Of a stretch of 43,386 nucleotides of DNA, positions 14,193 through 24,094 are shown piece by piece. A program made the position numbers and the translations under genes. This DNA comes from JBLNCE01 sp050260415 (lineage in GTDB: Bacteria; Bacillota; UBA4882; JAAYXC01), in the NCBI GenBank assembly GCA_050260415.1, contig JBLNCE010000068.1:1-43386 (forward strand), written 5' to 3'. How positions within the stretch are numbered: the first letter of the stretch is position 1; every line of letters begins with the position of its first letter. The notes beneath the pieces were generated by a model that saw only the letters and a list, made by a program, of their open reading frames with translations, made no database searches and was not told the origin of the DNA.

Positions 14193-16787
14193 ATGAGATC
14201 CTGGCGACGGCGATTATGGATCGTACTCATCCTCGCTTACTTTTTAGCGATCGGGGAAACCATCGGCGCCCAATCCGGCACGCAGCCGCAACTCATCACC
14301 AGCGACCTCGAGCAGGGAGCTTACTTCGTCGCGGACGCGGTCGTGACCGACTTCGGCGCCGTGCCCGATGACGAAGAGGACGATACCGGCGCCTTCAAAG
14401 CCGCCATCGCCAGCGTGAAAGCCGCCGGCGGGGGAACAGTCTTTGCGCCGCGGGGCCGCTACGTTTTGCGCGATAACATTACGGTGCCGCCGGCGGTGGT
14501 GCTGCGCGGCGAGTGGGCAAGCCCGCGGCGGGATCCGGTCTGCCGGGGCACGATTCTCTGCGCATACCCGGGCAAGGACGCCCCCGATCAAGCCGCGTTC
14601 ATCACGCTTGGCGCGAGCAGCGGCGTACGCAATCTCAGCATCTGGTATCCGGAGCAGGAGTACGACGACGTGCATCCGTACCCCTGGACCATCTACGGGG
14701 CCAGCGCCATGCATAACAACGTGATGAATGTCACGCTGGTCAACAGCTACCGGGGTATCTGCTTCAATCGCAGCGCCTCGGAGTTGCATTACATACGCGA
14801 TGTCTACGGCACCCCGCTGTCGCAGGGGATCGCTATCGATGACTGCACGGATGTCGGCCGGATCTCCGGCGTTCATTTCGGCCCCCGTTACTGGCAGGGT
14901 TCCGGCCTGCCCGGCGCGCCCGTGACAACCGAAGCCGTCCAAACGCTCAAAGAACACCTATCAGGCAAAGCCACCGGCATCATCATGGACCGTTCCGATT
15001 GGGAGTATGTCTATGACGTCTCCATCAGCGATTATGCGATCGGGATCCATGTGACGCCCGGCGACGGCGAGGCCAGGCCCAACGGGCAGTTCTACGGCAT
15101 TTCGATTGATGGCGCGCAGACCGCGCTCCAGATTGACCAGACTTTGGCCGCGGGGATCCTCGTTACGAACAGCAGCTTCCGCGCCACGGCCGGCGCCGAC
15201 CCGGCGGCCGTCCGGATGGGGCCGATCTTCTCCGGTGTGGCGGCCTTCAATAACTGCAAGTTCGGCGGTACGCCCGCCACCGCCCTAAAGAACGAAGGCG
15301 GCGGGCTGGTTTCCTGCCAGAACTCCATCTTCGAGGATTGGGGTTACGCCGGCGGCAAGTACGCCATCGAGGCCGAGGCGGGCATGCTGACCGTCCAGGG
15401 GTGCCAGTTCGCCAAGGACAAGCCGCAGGTGTCCCTCGGGATCTCGGTGACCAACGCCAGCTTCCTGGGGAACCGCATTACCGGCAAGCTCCGTCTCGAC
15501 TACGGCCCGGGCCTTAGGCCGACGATCGACCAAAAGCCGCGCCAGTTTCCGACCTTTGACACGGCGGACTTCGTCGTGCCGGAGGGGCCGTCCGCGAAGA
15601 CCATGCGCCTGTTCTGGGTAAAGGATCCGGCTTACGGAGCGGCCGGGGACGGGCGGACCGACGATACGGCCGCAATCCAGAAAGCCCTTGACGCGGCCGC
15701 CGGGGAGGGAGGGGTCGTCTACCTGCCGGCCGGGCGGTACCGCCTTGACGGGAGCCTCAAGGTTCCGTCCGGCGTCGAACTGCGGGGGAGCTGGGATGTG
15801 CCACACCATACGCAGATTAGCGGCACCATGCTTCTGGCCTACGGTGGCCGGGGCAAAGCAGACGGCGAACCGCTGATTGTTCTCGCCCCCGGTAGCGGTG
15901 TGCACGGGCTCACGGTCTTTCACCCCGAACAGAGCTACCAGAACATCCAGCCATACCCATGGGTGATTCAAGCCCGCGGCAAGGGGTGTTGGGTCAGATA
16001 TGTCACGTTGGGCGACGCATACCGCGGTGTTGACTTTGCCTCTTACCCCAGCGACGGCCACTGGATCGAATACCTAAACGGCTGTCCGCTGGCGGTGGGC
16101 CTTGCCGTGGGGCGTTCGGCGGGCAACGGCTGGGTGCAGGACGTGCATTTCAACCCCCATTACTGGGGCCGCAGCGGCTTTGGGAACGCGCCGCGCGATG
16201 CCAATTGGCTACGGGTCTGGCAATATCAGAAGGAGAACCTCGACGCCTTCGTCCTCGGCGACTTGGCACACGAACACGTGCTGGGCTACTTCGCCTTCGG
16301 CTGCCGCAACGGCCTCCGCTTCATCAAGCAGGACGGCGGCGGATTCAACGGCACCCTGATCGGCGCCGGTAGCGACGGCAGCACCTACGGTTTCACCGTC
16401 GACCAAGCGAAGGACATCACGATGATCAATTCCCAATTGGTCTGCCTGGAGGCGCAGAGGCCGGTCACCATGGTCACGCAGCCCACGTTCACGGGGAAGC
16501 TGCGCCTCTATAACACCTCCATCTGGGGCACCGGCAAAGGGGCCACCTTTGCCGGGGGAGAGACATCAATTCAGCAGCTCAACCTGGTGGGGGATAAGAT
16601 CGAGGTCACCGGCGGGAATTTCCGCGGCAGCAATATCTTTTTCCAGTCTTCCTCCGAGGAATACGTCATCGTGCGGCCGAATGTGGCCGGAGTCGAGTTG
16701 TTCGGCTGCAGCAGCCTGGCGAAGTTCGCGGTGGTGAACGAGGCGGGGAAGAAACTCAGCAGTTCGGGACATATCGCGCAGTATTGA
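14193..16787 (+). CDS. Secreted tandem pectate-lyase-superfamily (beta-helix) protein
   Basis: An 864-residue protein with a signal peptide (basic MRSWRRRLW, hydrophobic run, cleavage near GAQS). It holds two copies of a Pectate_lyase_3 / GH55-like beta-helix. Copy 1 begins at DFGAVPDDEEDDTGAF (about residue 50) and copy 2 at YGAAGDGRTDDTAAIQKAL (about 480). Both continue with GG(T/V)V, PAGRY or PRGRY, a VVLRGEW / VELRGSW strand and the shared phrase HPYPWTI / QPYPWVI. The family cleaves or binds acidic or beta-glucan polysaccharides; no catalytic residue set can be assigned. It is exported, so it could process the polymer outside before import by the preceding transporter. A lone TATAAT precedes the gene. 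Confidence 0.78.
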   Translation: MRSWRRRLWIVLILAYFLAIGETIGAQSGTQPQLITSDLEQGAYFVADAVVTDFGAVPDDEEDDTGAFKAAIASVKAAGGGTVFAPRGRYVLRDNITVPPAVVLRGEWASPRRDPVCRGTILCAYPGKDAPDQAAFITLGASSGVRNLSIWYPEQEYDDVHPYPWTIYGASAMHNNVMNVTLVNSYRGICFNRSASELHYIRDVYGTPLSQGIAIDDCTDVGRISGVHFGPRYWQGSGLPGAPVTTEAVQTLKEHLSGKATGIIMDRSDWEYVYDVSISDYAIGIHVTPGDGEARPNGQFYGISIDGAQTALQIDQTLAAGILVTNSSFRATAGADPAAVRMGPIFSGVAAFNNCKFGGTPATALKNEGGGLVSCQNSIFEDWGYAGGKYAIEAEAGMLTVQGCQFAKDKPQVSLGISVTNASFLGNRITGKLRLDYGPGLRPTIDQKPRQFPTFDTADFVVPEGPSAKTMRLFWVKDPAYGAAGDGRTDDTAAIQKALDAAAGEGGVVYLPAGRYRLDGSLKVPSGVELRGSWDVPHHTQISGTMLLAYGGRGKADGEPLIVLAPGSGVHGLTVFHPEQSYQNIQPYPWVIQARGKGCWVRYVTLGDAYRGVDFASYPSDGHWIEYLNGCPLAVGLAVGRSAGNGWVQDVHFNPHYWGRSGFGNAPRDANWLRVWQYQKENLDAFVLGDLAHEHVLGYFAFGCRNGLRFIKQDGGGFNGTLIGAGSDGSTYGFTVDQAKDITMINSQLVCLEAQRPVTMVTQPTFTGKLRLYNTSIWGTGKGATFAGGETSIQQLNLVGDKIEVTGGNFRGSNIFFQSSSEEYVIVRPNVAGVELFGCSSLAKFAVVNEAGKKLSSSGHIAQY

Positions 16788-16826
16788 GTTGGATGACGCA
16801 GTAGTAGTAGAGCGTGGGGTTATAGT

Positions 16827-18725
16827 ATGGAAATCACCTTCTGCGGCGTGCCGGAAAACGATGCGGATCAGCTGAGGCAGTACTTGGGACGGCTCAAGGA
16901 ACTCGGCGCGACCAGCGTACAAACCTATATCTATTGGAACAAGGTCGAATCGGCGCCAGGGGTCTTCGACTGGTCGCACTACGACCGGATTGTGGACCTG
17001 TTCGGTGCGTACGGGCTCAAGTGGGTGCCGTTTCTCATCGCCGGACCCTGGTACGTGACCCCTGAATGGGTGCGGCAGGAGCCGGAGACGATCTTCTGCC
17101 GCTGCCTGGAACACGACCGGGACAGCAAGATCGTCTCGATCCACAGCCCGAACATGCCCGGCCACGTGCGGCGCCTGCTCAAGGCCTGCGCGGACCGTTA
17201 TTTGGACCGGGGTGTCCTGGAATCGGTCTTGCTCGGGATCACGGGGGATTACGGGGAAGCCATCTATTCCGTCCTCGGTAACTGGCCGGGAAAGTACCAC
17301 GGACATCTCGGCTACTGGTGCGGGGAGGAACCGGCGCGGGCCGCGTTCCGGCGATATCTTGAAAACATTTACGGCGGGATCGACCGTCTGAACCGATGCT
17401 GGGGGACGAATTTCGGAGCATTGGCGGAAATCCAGCCCACACCCAGGGACGCTTCGCCCTCGGCCCGGGCCTGGTTGGATCAGGTTGCCTGGTACCGGCG
17501 GGAGATGACGGACTATGCCCGAATCTGGCTTGAGACGGCAAAGGACTGCTTTCCTGAGGTCGAGATCTATCTCTGCACCGGCGGTGACGGTACACCGCAG
17601 CATGGCGCGGATTTTAGCGTGCAATGCAAGCTGGCGGCGGCATGCGGAGCCGGTATCCGCATCACCAACGAAGGCAGCGATTATTCAACCAACTTCCTCA
17701 TTACGCGGCTGGTTGCCGCGGCCAGCAAGCATTACGGATGTTTTTTCGGGTACGAACCAGCGTCTTTCGTCGACTACCGCGGGGTGGCGGCGCGGATCTT
17801 CAACGCCGCCGCTTCCGGGGCGCGCCAGCTCTTTGAGTACGCCGGAAATCTCCTCGACGGGGGCCGGCCGCGGCCGGAGCCCTGGACACAGTTTTTACGC
17901 CATCGTCACCTTCTGCAAGACAACATACCGGAGATCGAGGTCGCTGTCTTGATGCCCCTGGAGGACTTTGCCCTTCGCGAGGTTGGCACCACGGGCTATT
18001 TCCGCAGTTTTGCCAAGAAACTACGCGGTTTTGTCGACTATGACCTGATCGATGCCGGGATGATCGAGGACGGGGCGCTGCAGAGCTACCGGTTCCTGTT
18101 CGTCGTGGGCGCGGAGCACCTCGCGCGGGAAACCGTCGGCATCCTTCGGGCATGGGTCGAGCAAGGCGGCGTCCTCATAACCAACGCCTTTGTCACGGAC
18201 TGGGACGGCAGCGGCCAAGCCTGGCGCGAGCTTCTCGGCTTCACCCCGGATACCGACCGGGTCTGCGCGGTCAATCGCCTCTGTCTCGCCAATACCGCTC
18301 TGACACCGCGCTTACAGGCCGGACCCGAACTGCTGGGACTCGAGGGCTACACGGGGCTGGCCCAAACCGTTTTGCCTCTGGCGGAGATGCGCGACTTACC
18401 CGCCGCGCGCGCATTATGGGTCAATCGATTCGGCCGGGGCGCAGTCTATGTGTCCACGATCAAAGTCGATTTCGATCCGGAGGAATCGGACTCGTACGCC
18501 TGGTTCACCGCGGGAGCGCACTTTTGGGCTTTTATCCGGGATGCGCTTGCGAAAGCCCACACGCTTGTGCCGCCGGCCGCACCGCCGGCCACGCTGGAAG
18601 ACGGGTCCGGTGTCTACGCCACCGCGTTCGGGGATAGATTGATGTGTCTGAACTTCACGCCGGAACCGGCGGTAAGGAACGGTGAAACCATTCCTGAATA
18701 CGGGATCGCATCGTTTGAGAGATAG
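16827..18725 (+). CDS. GH42-like glycoside hydrolase (TIM barrel), cytosolic
   Basis: 632 residues without a signal peptide. The N-terminal barrel has W-N-K-V-E and PGVFDWSHYD, as in GH42 beta-galactosidases and their GH14-like relatives. The segment ARAAFRRYLENIYGGIDRLN followed by a Cys-Trp-Gly-Thr matches the GH42 pattern. Candidate catalytic glutamates are E144 in GDYGEA (acid/base) and E282 in ITNEGSD (nucleophile). The second half has a flavodoxin-like trimerisation-type domain (LFVVGAEHLA, WVEQGGVLIT). The reaction is probably removal of a beta-linked sugar from imported oligosaccharide; galactose is the family norm but is not proven here. The ATG at 16827 has only a weak GTGGGG site. 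The gene lies 39 bp after the beta-helix gene and is probably cotranscribed. Confidence 0.72.
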   Translation: MEITFCGVPENDADQLRQYLGRLKELGATSVQTYIYWNKVESAPGVFDWSHYDRIVDLFGAYGLKWVPFLIAGPWYVTPEWVRQEPETIFCRCLEHDRDSKIVSIHSPNMPGHVRRLLKACADRYLDRGVLESVLLGITGDYGEAIYSVLGNWPGKYHGHLGYWCGEEPARAAFRRYLENIYGGIDRLNRCWGTNFGALAEIQPTPRDASPSARAWLDQVAWYRREMTDYARIWLETAKDCFPEVEIYLCTGGDGTPQHGADFSVQCKLAAACGAGIRITNEGSDYSTNFLITRLVAAASKHYGCFFGYEPASFVDYRGVAARIFNAAASGARQLFEYAGNLLDGGRPRPEPWTQFLRHRHLLQDNIPEIEVAVLMPLEDFALREVGTTGYFRSFAKKLRGFVDYDLIDAGMIEDGALQSYRFLFVVGAEHLARETVGILRAWVEQGGVLITNAFVTDWDGSGQAWRELLGFTPDTDRVCAVNRLCLANTALTPRLQAGPELLGLEGYTGLAQTVLPLAEMRDLPAARALWVNRFGRGAVYVSTIKVDFDPEESDSYAWFTAGAHFWAFIRDALAKAHTLVPPAAPPATLEDGSGVYATAFGDRLMCLNFTPEPAVRNGETIPEYGIASFER

Positions 18726-18830
18726 AAGAGGCTTGATCTGACCACAGATTCCATACTCTGTGATTTATGGTTTACTAATCTTTCAAGTGCAGCTAGAACC
18801 CTCTAAAAAAAAAGGAAAGGGGAGTAACAC

Positions 18831-21800
18831 ATGCGAACCAGCAAAGGTATTGGTCTATCGATCCTGGTAACGGCCGTTCTCATCGTGACGGCCTTGTCCC
18901 CGCACGCGCAGGGAGCGTCGGGGCCGATCCTGATGGAACCGTACCTGCAGGCGGTGACCACGGACTCAATCCAGGTCATGGTGGAGAGTAGCGTCAAGGA
19001 TCCGGTCACGGTGGAGTACGGCCGGACAACCTCTTATGGCGCCAAAGCCGTGACGCAAGGCGTGGAGACCACGGAGGTCACGCCGGCGACATACGTGCAT
19101 AACGTCAAGCTTGCCGGCTTGCAGCCCAATACCCAATATCATTATCGGGTCATCCAGGCGGGATACACCGGTACCGACTATACTTTTACCACCGGCGTCA
19201 ATCCCGGAACCGGGTTCCGCTTCGCCTTCGCGGCGGATTTTCGCACCGGGACGAGCGTCCATGACGCCATCTCGACGCGAATCAAGGACGCCAAGCCGAG
19301 GTTCCTGCTCTACGGCGGGGATTTGTGCGCCACCAGCACCTATCAATCGTTCAAGAGCGAGTTCTTCCGCCCGAACGAACTGGCGCTCATCTCCGGTACG
19401 GCCTTCTTCAACGCGCCGGGCAACCACGAGGGCTGGAAAGCGAACACAAAGGCGTTCACCCAAGCCCCCGAGTCCGGCTCCGGCACTCAGGACTACTATT
19501 CCTTCGATTATGGCGATCTGCACGTCCTCGTCCTCAATAACGAGTACCCCCTCTGGGAAGGAAGCAGCCAGTATGCATTCGCCCAGAAAGATCTGGCTGG
19601 CAGCACCAAGGCCTGGAAGATCGTGGTCGCCCATCGTCCCGCTTATTGCGCCGGCGGGCACGGCGAGGACGGGGATATGAAGACCTTGACGGCTAAGGTC
19701 TTTGAGCCGAACAAGGTCGATATGCTCTTGGGCGGCCATTCCCATTTTTATCAACACAACCTGGTCAACGGCATCCATCATATGGTGCTCGGCGCGGCCG
19801 GCGCTCCTCTGTATACGCCGAGTACTGCGGCTTACACCATCACATCAATCAGGGACACCAACTTTGCCGTGGTGGACGTGACCCCCAACATCTTCCATAT
19901 GGTAGTCTATAACGACAAAGGCACGGTGCTCGAGACCATCGATCTGACCAAGGGCAAATCAGGCGCGCCGGCCCAGTGGACCGCCCCGGTCCCGACGCCG
20001 ACACCGGCACCGGCTCCGGTAAAGACGCCCGCGCCGACGCCTGCACCAGCGCCCGCCGCGCAGACGGCGAGCGTGCCGTCGATCCAGGTCGACCTCACTC
20101 CCTACTACAACCAGGATGCGTATAGCTACGACAGCAACGGGGGCGACGGCAAGTACGACAACCCGCCGGACCTCATATACAGCGCTTATTCCGCGGATCT
20201 CATCAAGGTCGACCCGGTCTTCGAGGGCGTCAGCTACAAGTACGGCCCACTGAAGGACGGGGCGAACAACGCCGTCAAGTGCGAAGGCCAGACCATCAAA
20301 CTGCCCGCGGGACAATACCCGTCGCTCAGGTTCCTCGGCGCGGCCACGCAAGGCGATCAGACCGGCACTTTTGCCATCAACTATACGGACGGGACGAGCA
20401 CCGAGGTCAAGGTGACCCAGGTCGATTGGTGCTCAGCCTACACGACCGGTCAAAAGATCGTGCAGGTCATGGACCATCGGCACCGGGACGGTGTGGATGA
20501 AGGCCTCTTTACACAGATCTTCGCTTATTACCTGACACCGGCCGCCGGTAAGACGGTGTCAGGACTGACCTTGCCCAATAACCCAGACATTCACCTGCTC
20601 GCCCTCTCGCTCGTGGCCCCGGCGGCGTCCGCCGCGCAGCCCGGCGCGGCGATTCAGGTGGACCTGGCGGACTATTACAACCAGGACGCGTTCAGCTATG
20701 ATAACAACGGGGGCGACGGCAAGTACGACAACCCGCCGGACCTCATGTACAGCGCTTATGCCGCGGATCTCGTCAAGGCCGACCCGGTCTTCGAGGGCGT
20801 CAGCTACAAGTATGGCCCGATGACGGACGGGGCGAACAACGCCGTCAAGGGCGATGGCCAGACCATCAAGCTGCCCGAGGGGCGATACGCGTCACTCAGG
20901 TTCCTGGGCGCCGCCACCCAGGGGGATCAGACGGGAACCTTTGTCATCAATTATGCGGACGGGACGGGCACCGAGGTAAAGCTGACCCAGGTCGACTGGT
21001 GTTCGGCCTATACCGCCGGGCAGAAGATCGTCCAGGTTATGGACCACCGACACCGGGACGGGGTCGATGAGGCGCTATTCACCCAGATCTTCGCCTATTA
21101 TCTCATCCCGGACGCCGGCAAGACGGTGACAGGTCTCACTCTGCCGAAGAATCCGGATATACACGTGCTGGCGCTCACGCTCGTCCCCGCCGCGGCACCG
21201 TCCGCGCCGGCAAAGGATGCGCCGACCCTGATCGCGCGCGGCTCGGTCTGGAAGTACTTCGACCAGGGCCAAGATCTGGGCAAGGCTTGGCGCGAACCGG
21301 GGTTTGACGACAGCAGATGGTCCTCCGGGCCGGCGGTCTTCGGCTACGGCGGCAAGGGGGAGGTCACGGTCGTCGGTTACGGCAGCGACGCGAAGAACAA
21401 ATACCCCACCACCTATTTCCGGAAGTCGTTCATGGTCGATGACGTCTCCTACTACCGTGAACTGACGCTCAAAATCTCCCGCGACGACGGGGCGATCGTC
21501 TACCTGAACGGCAAGCCCGTCTGCGTCACCAACATGCCCAAGGGCGTGACGGCGGAGAACGTTACATATAAGACGTTAGCTCCTGACTCCGGCAATGACT
21601 TCGGTTTCAAGGCCTACACGGTCGATCCCAAGTTGCTGGTCAAGGGCATGAATGTCGTCGCTGTCGAAGTCCATCAAATGAGCCCGTCCAGCTCCGATCT
21701 GATCTTTGACCTAGAACTCATCGATCCGAGCCAACCCCAGACAGCCGCGGCCGCACCGGCGCCCCCGGTTCAGCCGGTTGTCCCGGCCGCGGCGCCGGTC

Positions 21801-23963
21801 CCGCCGGCATCCACGGCCGTATCCGGGCCGGTCAAGGATTTCTCGGGCGGTCTCCGCTTCGTGGTGTCCAGTGACCCGCAGGGCACCGATAGCGGTTATC
21901 TCAACGGGACGGACGACGGCACCGCAGGCCCCCGGATGGTGAAGATCCTCAACGAGATCAAGAAGCTGGACCCCCAGCCCGAGTTCATGCTGATCGCGGG
22001 GGATCTGGTCTCGGGGCCGCACGATTCGGGCCGGCCCATTACCGACGTCGTACCCCAATACGCGGCCTTTCGCAAACATGTCACCTCCGTCTACCCAATC
22101 GAGTTCTTTTACCCCGCCATCGGTAATCACCAGGTCAAAGGCAAGTTCGAGGGCGAGGACCTCTTCGGCAAGGCTTTTCCCGAGTTCAAGGCGGAAGGAT
22201 TCACGGAGGAATACGGGCGGACCGTCTATTACTTCGACCGCGGCGACACGAGGTTCTTTGTCCTCAATACCAACCATCCGGGCGAGGAACACCGCATCGC
22301 GGACGAGCAGTTCAAATGGCTGGAAAAGAACATCGGCCCGGAGAAGAAGCACCACATCTTCATCATGCACGAGCCGCCCTATGGCACCTGGCACAACTGC
22401 CAGGTCAACCCGAACCAGAATCCGGACACGCTCGACCGGTACCCGGCGGAACGGGATCGCTTCTGGAATCTGATCGATAAATCCAACGGCCCGATGGTCT
22501 TCGTGGGCCACGAACATATCTATTCCCGGCGGCACATCGACGGCAACTTCAGCGCGAACGGGTTCAACTTCGCACAGACCGTCTACCAGATCACGGTCGG
22601 CGGCTTCGGCGGGGGGACGAACGGGGGCGCCCAGGACAAGCGCCAGGTGGACGTGCTGCCCATCGGGGTGTGGCACTTCACGGTGGTCGACATCAAAGAC
22701 GATACCATCCGCGTGCAGGCGATCGACATCAACGGCAAGGTGATCGATGAATTCGAGCAGGTGCAGCGGCCGGTCGTTCCGGCCGCCCAGACGGCGGGCG
22801 TCTCGTCCACCGTCAAGCAGGTGCACTTGAGCTGGAAGCGTAACGATACCGCCGGCACGATGGCCGTGACCTGGACAACCCCGGCCAAGAGCGAGAGCAT
22901 CGTGCGCTACGGCCCGACCTCGGCCTACGGCTCTCAGAAGACGGGCAGTTCGGCGTATTCGAACGCGCTCGGGCTCTACGTGCACACCGTGGAACTCGAG
23001 GGTCTCAAGCCCGACACCGTCTACCACTACGCCTGCGGCTCGGCGGAGAGCGGCTGGAGCGCCGATCACACCTTCATCACCGCGCCTGCCAAGGGCGACC
23101 AGACGCCGCTCACAATCGGCGTCTGGTCGGACACTCAGGACGATCCCGGGGAAAACGCGAAGTTTGCCGTAACGGGCGAGATCATCCCGCGTATGCTCGA
23201 TTTTAAACCGCGCTTCACGATCCACACCGGCGACCTGGTGGTGAACGGCGGCTACAAGAACAGCTGGCTCAACCTGCTCAACGTGACCGAGCCCTTAAAC
23301 GCGGTCGCGCCGCTCATGACCACGCCGGGTAATCACGACAACCTCGGTGACCAGAAACTGCCCCCATATTACTACGATCTCTTCAATCTTCCGGAGAAAG
23401 AGGAGTGGTACTCCTTTGACTACGGCAACGCGCACTTCGTCTCCCTGCATACCGGCCGGCCGAACGACGTCTCCGAGAAGCAGTTGCTCTTTGCGCCCGG
23501 CACACCGCAGTATGAATGGCTGAAGGATGACTTGAAAAAAGCCAGCGCGGACCCTGATATCACCTGGAAGGTCGTGTATATGCATTATCCGCCCTACGCC
23601 ATGGGCGTCAGTGCATCGGCGGCCGTGCGCAAGTACCTTGCGCCCCTGATGGACGAGTACAAGGTGGATCTGGTCATCACCGGCCACCGCCATGTCTACG
23701 AGGCGATGGAGTCCATCAAGAACGGGACCATCGTAGAGAAGGGTCCCGACTTCCGCGGCAACCCCGCGGGCACGGTCTACGTCATCAGCGGGCCGGCGGG
23801 CAGCAACCCTCAGGGAGGCGGCTCGACGAACCTCACCGCCTATTCCGAGGTTGGATACGCATTCGGCATCCTGACCATCGACGGCGGCAAGCTGAGCTAC
23901 AAAGCGTACCACGAGGACGGCAAGGTCTTCGACGAGTGGACGATCACCAAGGGGAAGGGGTAG
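18831..23963 (+). CDS. Giant secreted protein with three metallophosphatase modules and a duplicated unknown domain
   Basis: 1710 residues with a signal peptide (about 1-30). Module 1 (about 30-385) is a purple acid phosphatase: Fn3-like N-domain, AADF, GGDL, GNHE (N198, H199), AHRP and GGHSH (H303, H305). A Pro-Thr-Ala linker follows. Two copies of a domain of about 180 residues (about 419-598 and 609-788) begin VDLTPYYNQDA / VDLADYYNQDA. Next is a jelly-roll-like galactose-binding domain (about 800-965; DDGAIVYLNG). Module 2 (about 1003-1317) has SSDPQG, AGDL, GNHQ (Q1101 instead of the usual D/E), MHEPP and GHEH (H1227, H1229). Module 3 (about 1327-1710) has an Fn3-like domain, WSDTQ, TGDL, GNHD (N1501, H1502), MHYPP and GHRH (H1619, H1621). 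All three keep a full metal set, so phosphoester hydrolysis outside the cell is likely. There is no anchor at the C-terminus. AAAGGGGAG precedes the ATG. Confidence 0.85.
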   Translation: MRTSKGIGLSILVTAVLIVTALSPHAQGASGPILMEPYLQAVTTDSIQVMVESSVKDPVTVEYGRTTSYGAKAVTQGVETTEVTPATYVHNVKLAGLQPNTQYHYRVIQAGYTGTDYTFTTGVNPGTGFRFAFAADFRTGTSVHDAISTRIKDAKPRFLLYGGDLCATSTYQSFKSEFFRPNELALISGTAFFNAPGNHEGWKANTKAFTQAPESGSGTQDYYSFDYGDLHVLVLNNEYPLWEGSSQYAFAQKDLAGSTKAWKIVVAHRPAYCAGGHGEDGDMKTLTAKVFEPNKVDMLLGGHSHFYQHNLVNGIHHMVLGAAGAPLYTPSTAAYTITSIRDTNFAVVDVTPNIFHMVVYNDKGTVLETIDLTKGKSGAPAQWTAPVPTPTPAPAPVKTPAPTPAPAPAAQTASVPSIQVDLTPYYNQDAYSYDSNGGDGKYDNPPDLIYSAYSADLIKVDPVFEGVSYKYGPLKDGANNAVKCEGQTIKLPAGQYPSLRFLGAATQGDQTGTFAINYTDGTSTEVKVTQVDWCSAYTTGQKIVQVMDHRHRDGVDEGLFTQIFAYYLTPAAGKTVSGLTLPNNPDIHLLALSLVAPAASAAQPGAAIQVDLADYYNQDAFSYDNNGGDGKYDNPPDLMYSAYAADLVKADPVFEGVSYKYGPMTDGANNAVKGDGQTIKLPEGRYASLRFLGAATQGDQTGTFVINYADGTGTEVKLTQVDWCSAYTAGQKIVQVMDHRHRDGVDEALFTQIFAYYLIPDAGKTVTGLTLPKNPDIHVLALTLVPAAAPSAPAKDAPTLIARGSVWKYFDQGQDLGKAWREPGFDDSRWSSGPAVFGYGGKGEVTVVGYGSDAKNKYPTTYFRKSFMVDDVSYYRELTLKISRDDGAIVYLNGKPVCVTNMPKGVTAENVTYKTLAPDSGNDFGFKAYTVDPKLLVKGMNVVAVEVHQMSPSSSDLIFDLELIDPSQPQTAAAAPAPPVQPVVPAAAPVPPASTAVSGPVKDFSGGLRFVVSSDPQGTDSGYLNGTDDGTAGPRMVKILNEIKKLDPQPEFMLIAGDLVSGPHDSGRPITDVVPQYAAFRKHVTSVYPIEFFYPAIGNHQVKGKFEGEDLFGKAFPEFKAEGFTEEYGRTVYYFDRGDTRFFVLNTNHPGEEHRIADEQFKWLEKNIGPEKKHHIFIMHEPPYGTWHNCQVNPNQNPDTLDRYPAERDRFWNLIDKSNGPMVFVGHEHIYSRRHIDGNFSANGFNFAQTVYQITVGGFGGGTNGGAQDKRQVDVLPIGVWHFTVVDIKDDTIRVQAIDINGKVIDEFEQVQRPVVPAAQTAGVSSTVKQVHLSWKRNDTAGTMAVTWTTPAKSESIVRYGPTSAYGSQKTGSSAYSNALGLYVHTVELEGLKPDTVYHYACGSAESGWSADHTFITAPAKGDQTPLTIGVWSDTQDDPGENAKFAVTGEIIPRMLDFKPRFTIHTGDLVVNGGYKNSWLNLLNVTEPLNAVAPLMTTPGNHDNLGDQKLPPYYYDLFNLPEKEEWYSFDYGNAHFVSLHTGRPNDVSEKQLLFAPGTPQYEWLKDDLKKASADPDITWKVVYMHYPPYAMGVSASAAVRKYLAPLMDEYKVDLVITGHRHVYEAMESIKNGTIVEKGPDFRGNPAGTVYVISGPAGSNPQGGGSTNLTAYSEVGYAFGILTIDGGKLSYKAYHEDGKVFDEWTITKGKG
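20091..21190 (+). repeat. 570-bp in-gene tandem duplication
   Basis: The two unknown domains of the giant phosphatase protein are repeated at the DNA level with a period of 570 bp (190 codons). Over about 113 bases from 20136 and from 20706 I count only five differences. Later parts of the repeat are more diverged, mostly at third positions, which suggests recent conversion of the 5' part. Confidence 0.85.
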
Positions 23964-24094
23964 GCTGCGAATTCGCGTCTGGCGGTCCAGACGGGTTTCA
24001 CACCGTTTCAAATAGTGTTTTAAAAAACTTGGATCCAGGTCGTGAACTTACCCCCGGCCTTCGCAGGCTTTCCACCATCGTGGCGAAGAGATGG

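Noticed and set aside
21711..23225. Long open frame of 504 codons on the minus strand
   Set aside because: It lies wholly antisense to the phosphatase gene, is rich in Arg/Val/Asp as expected from GC-rich antisense frames, and has no recognisable domain.
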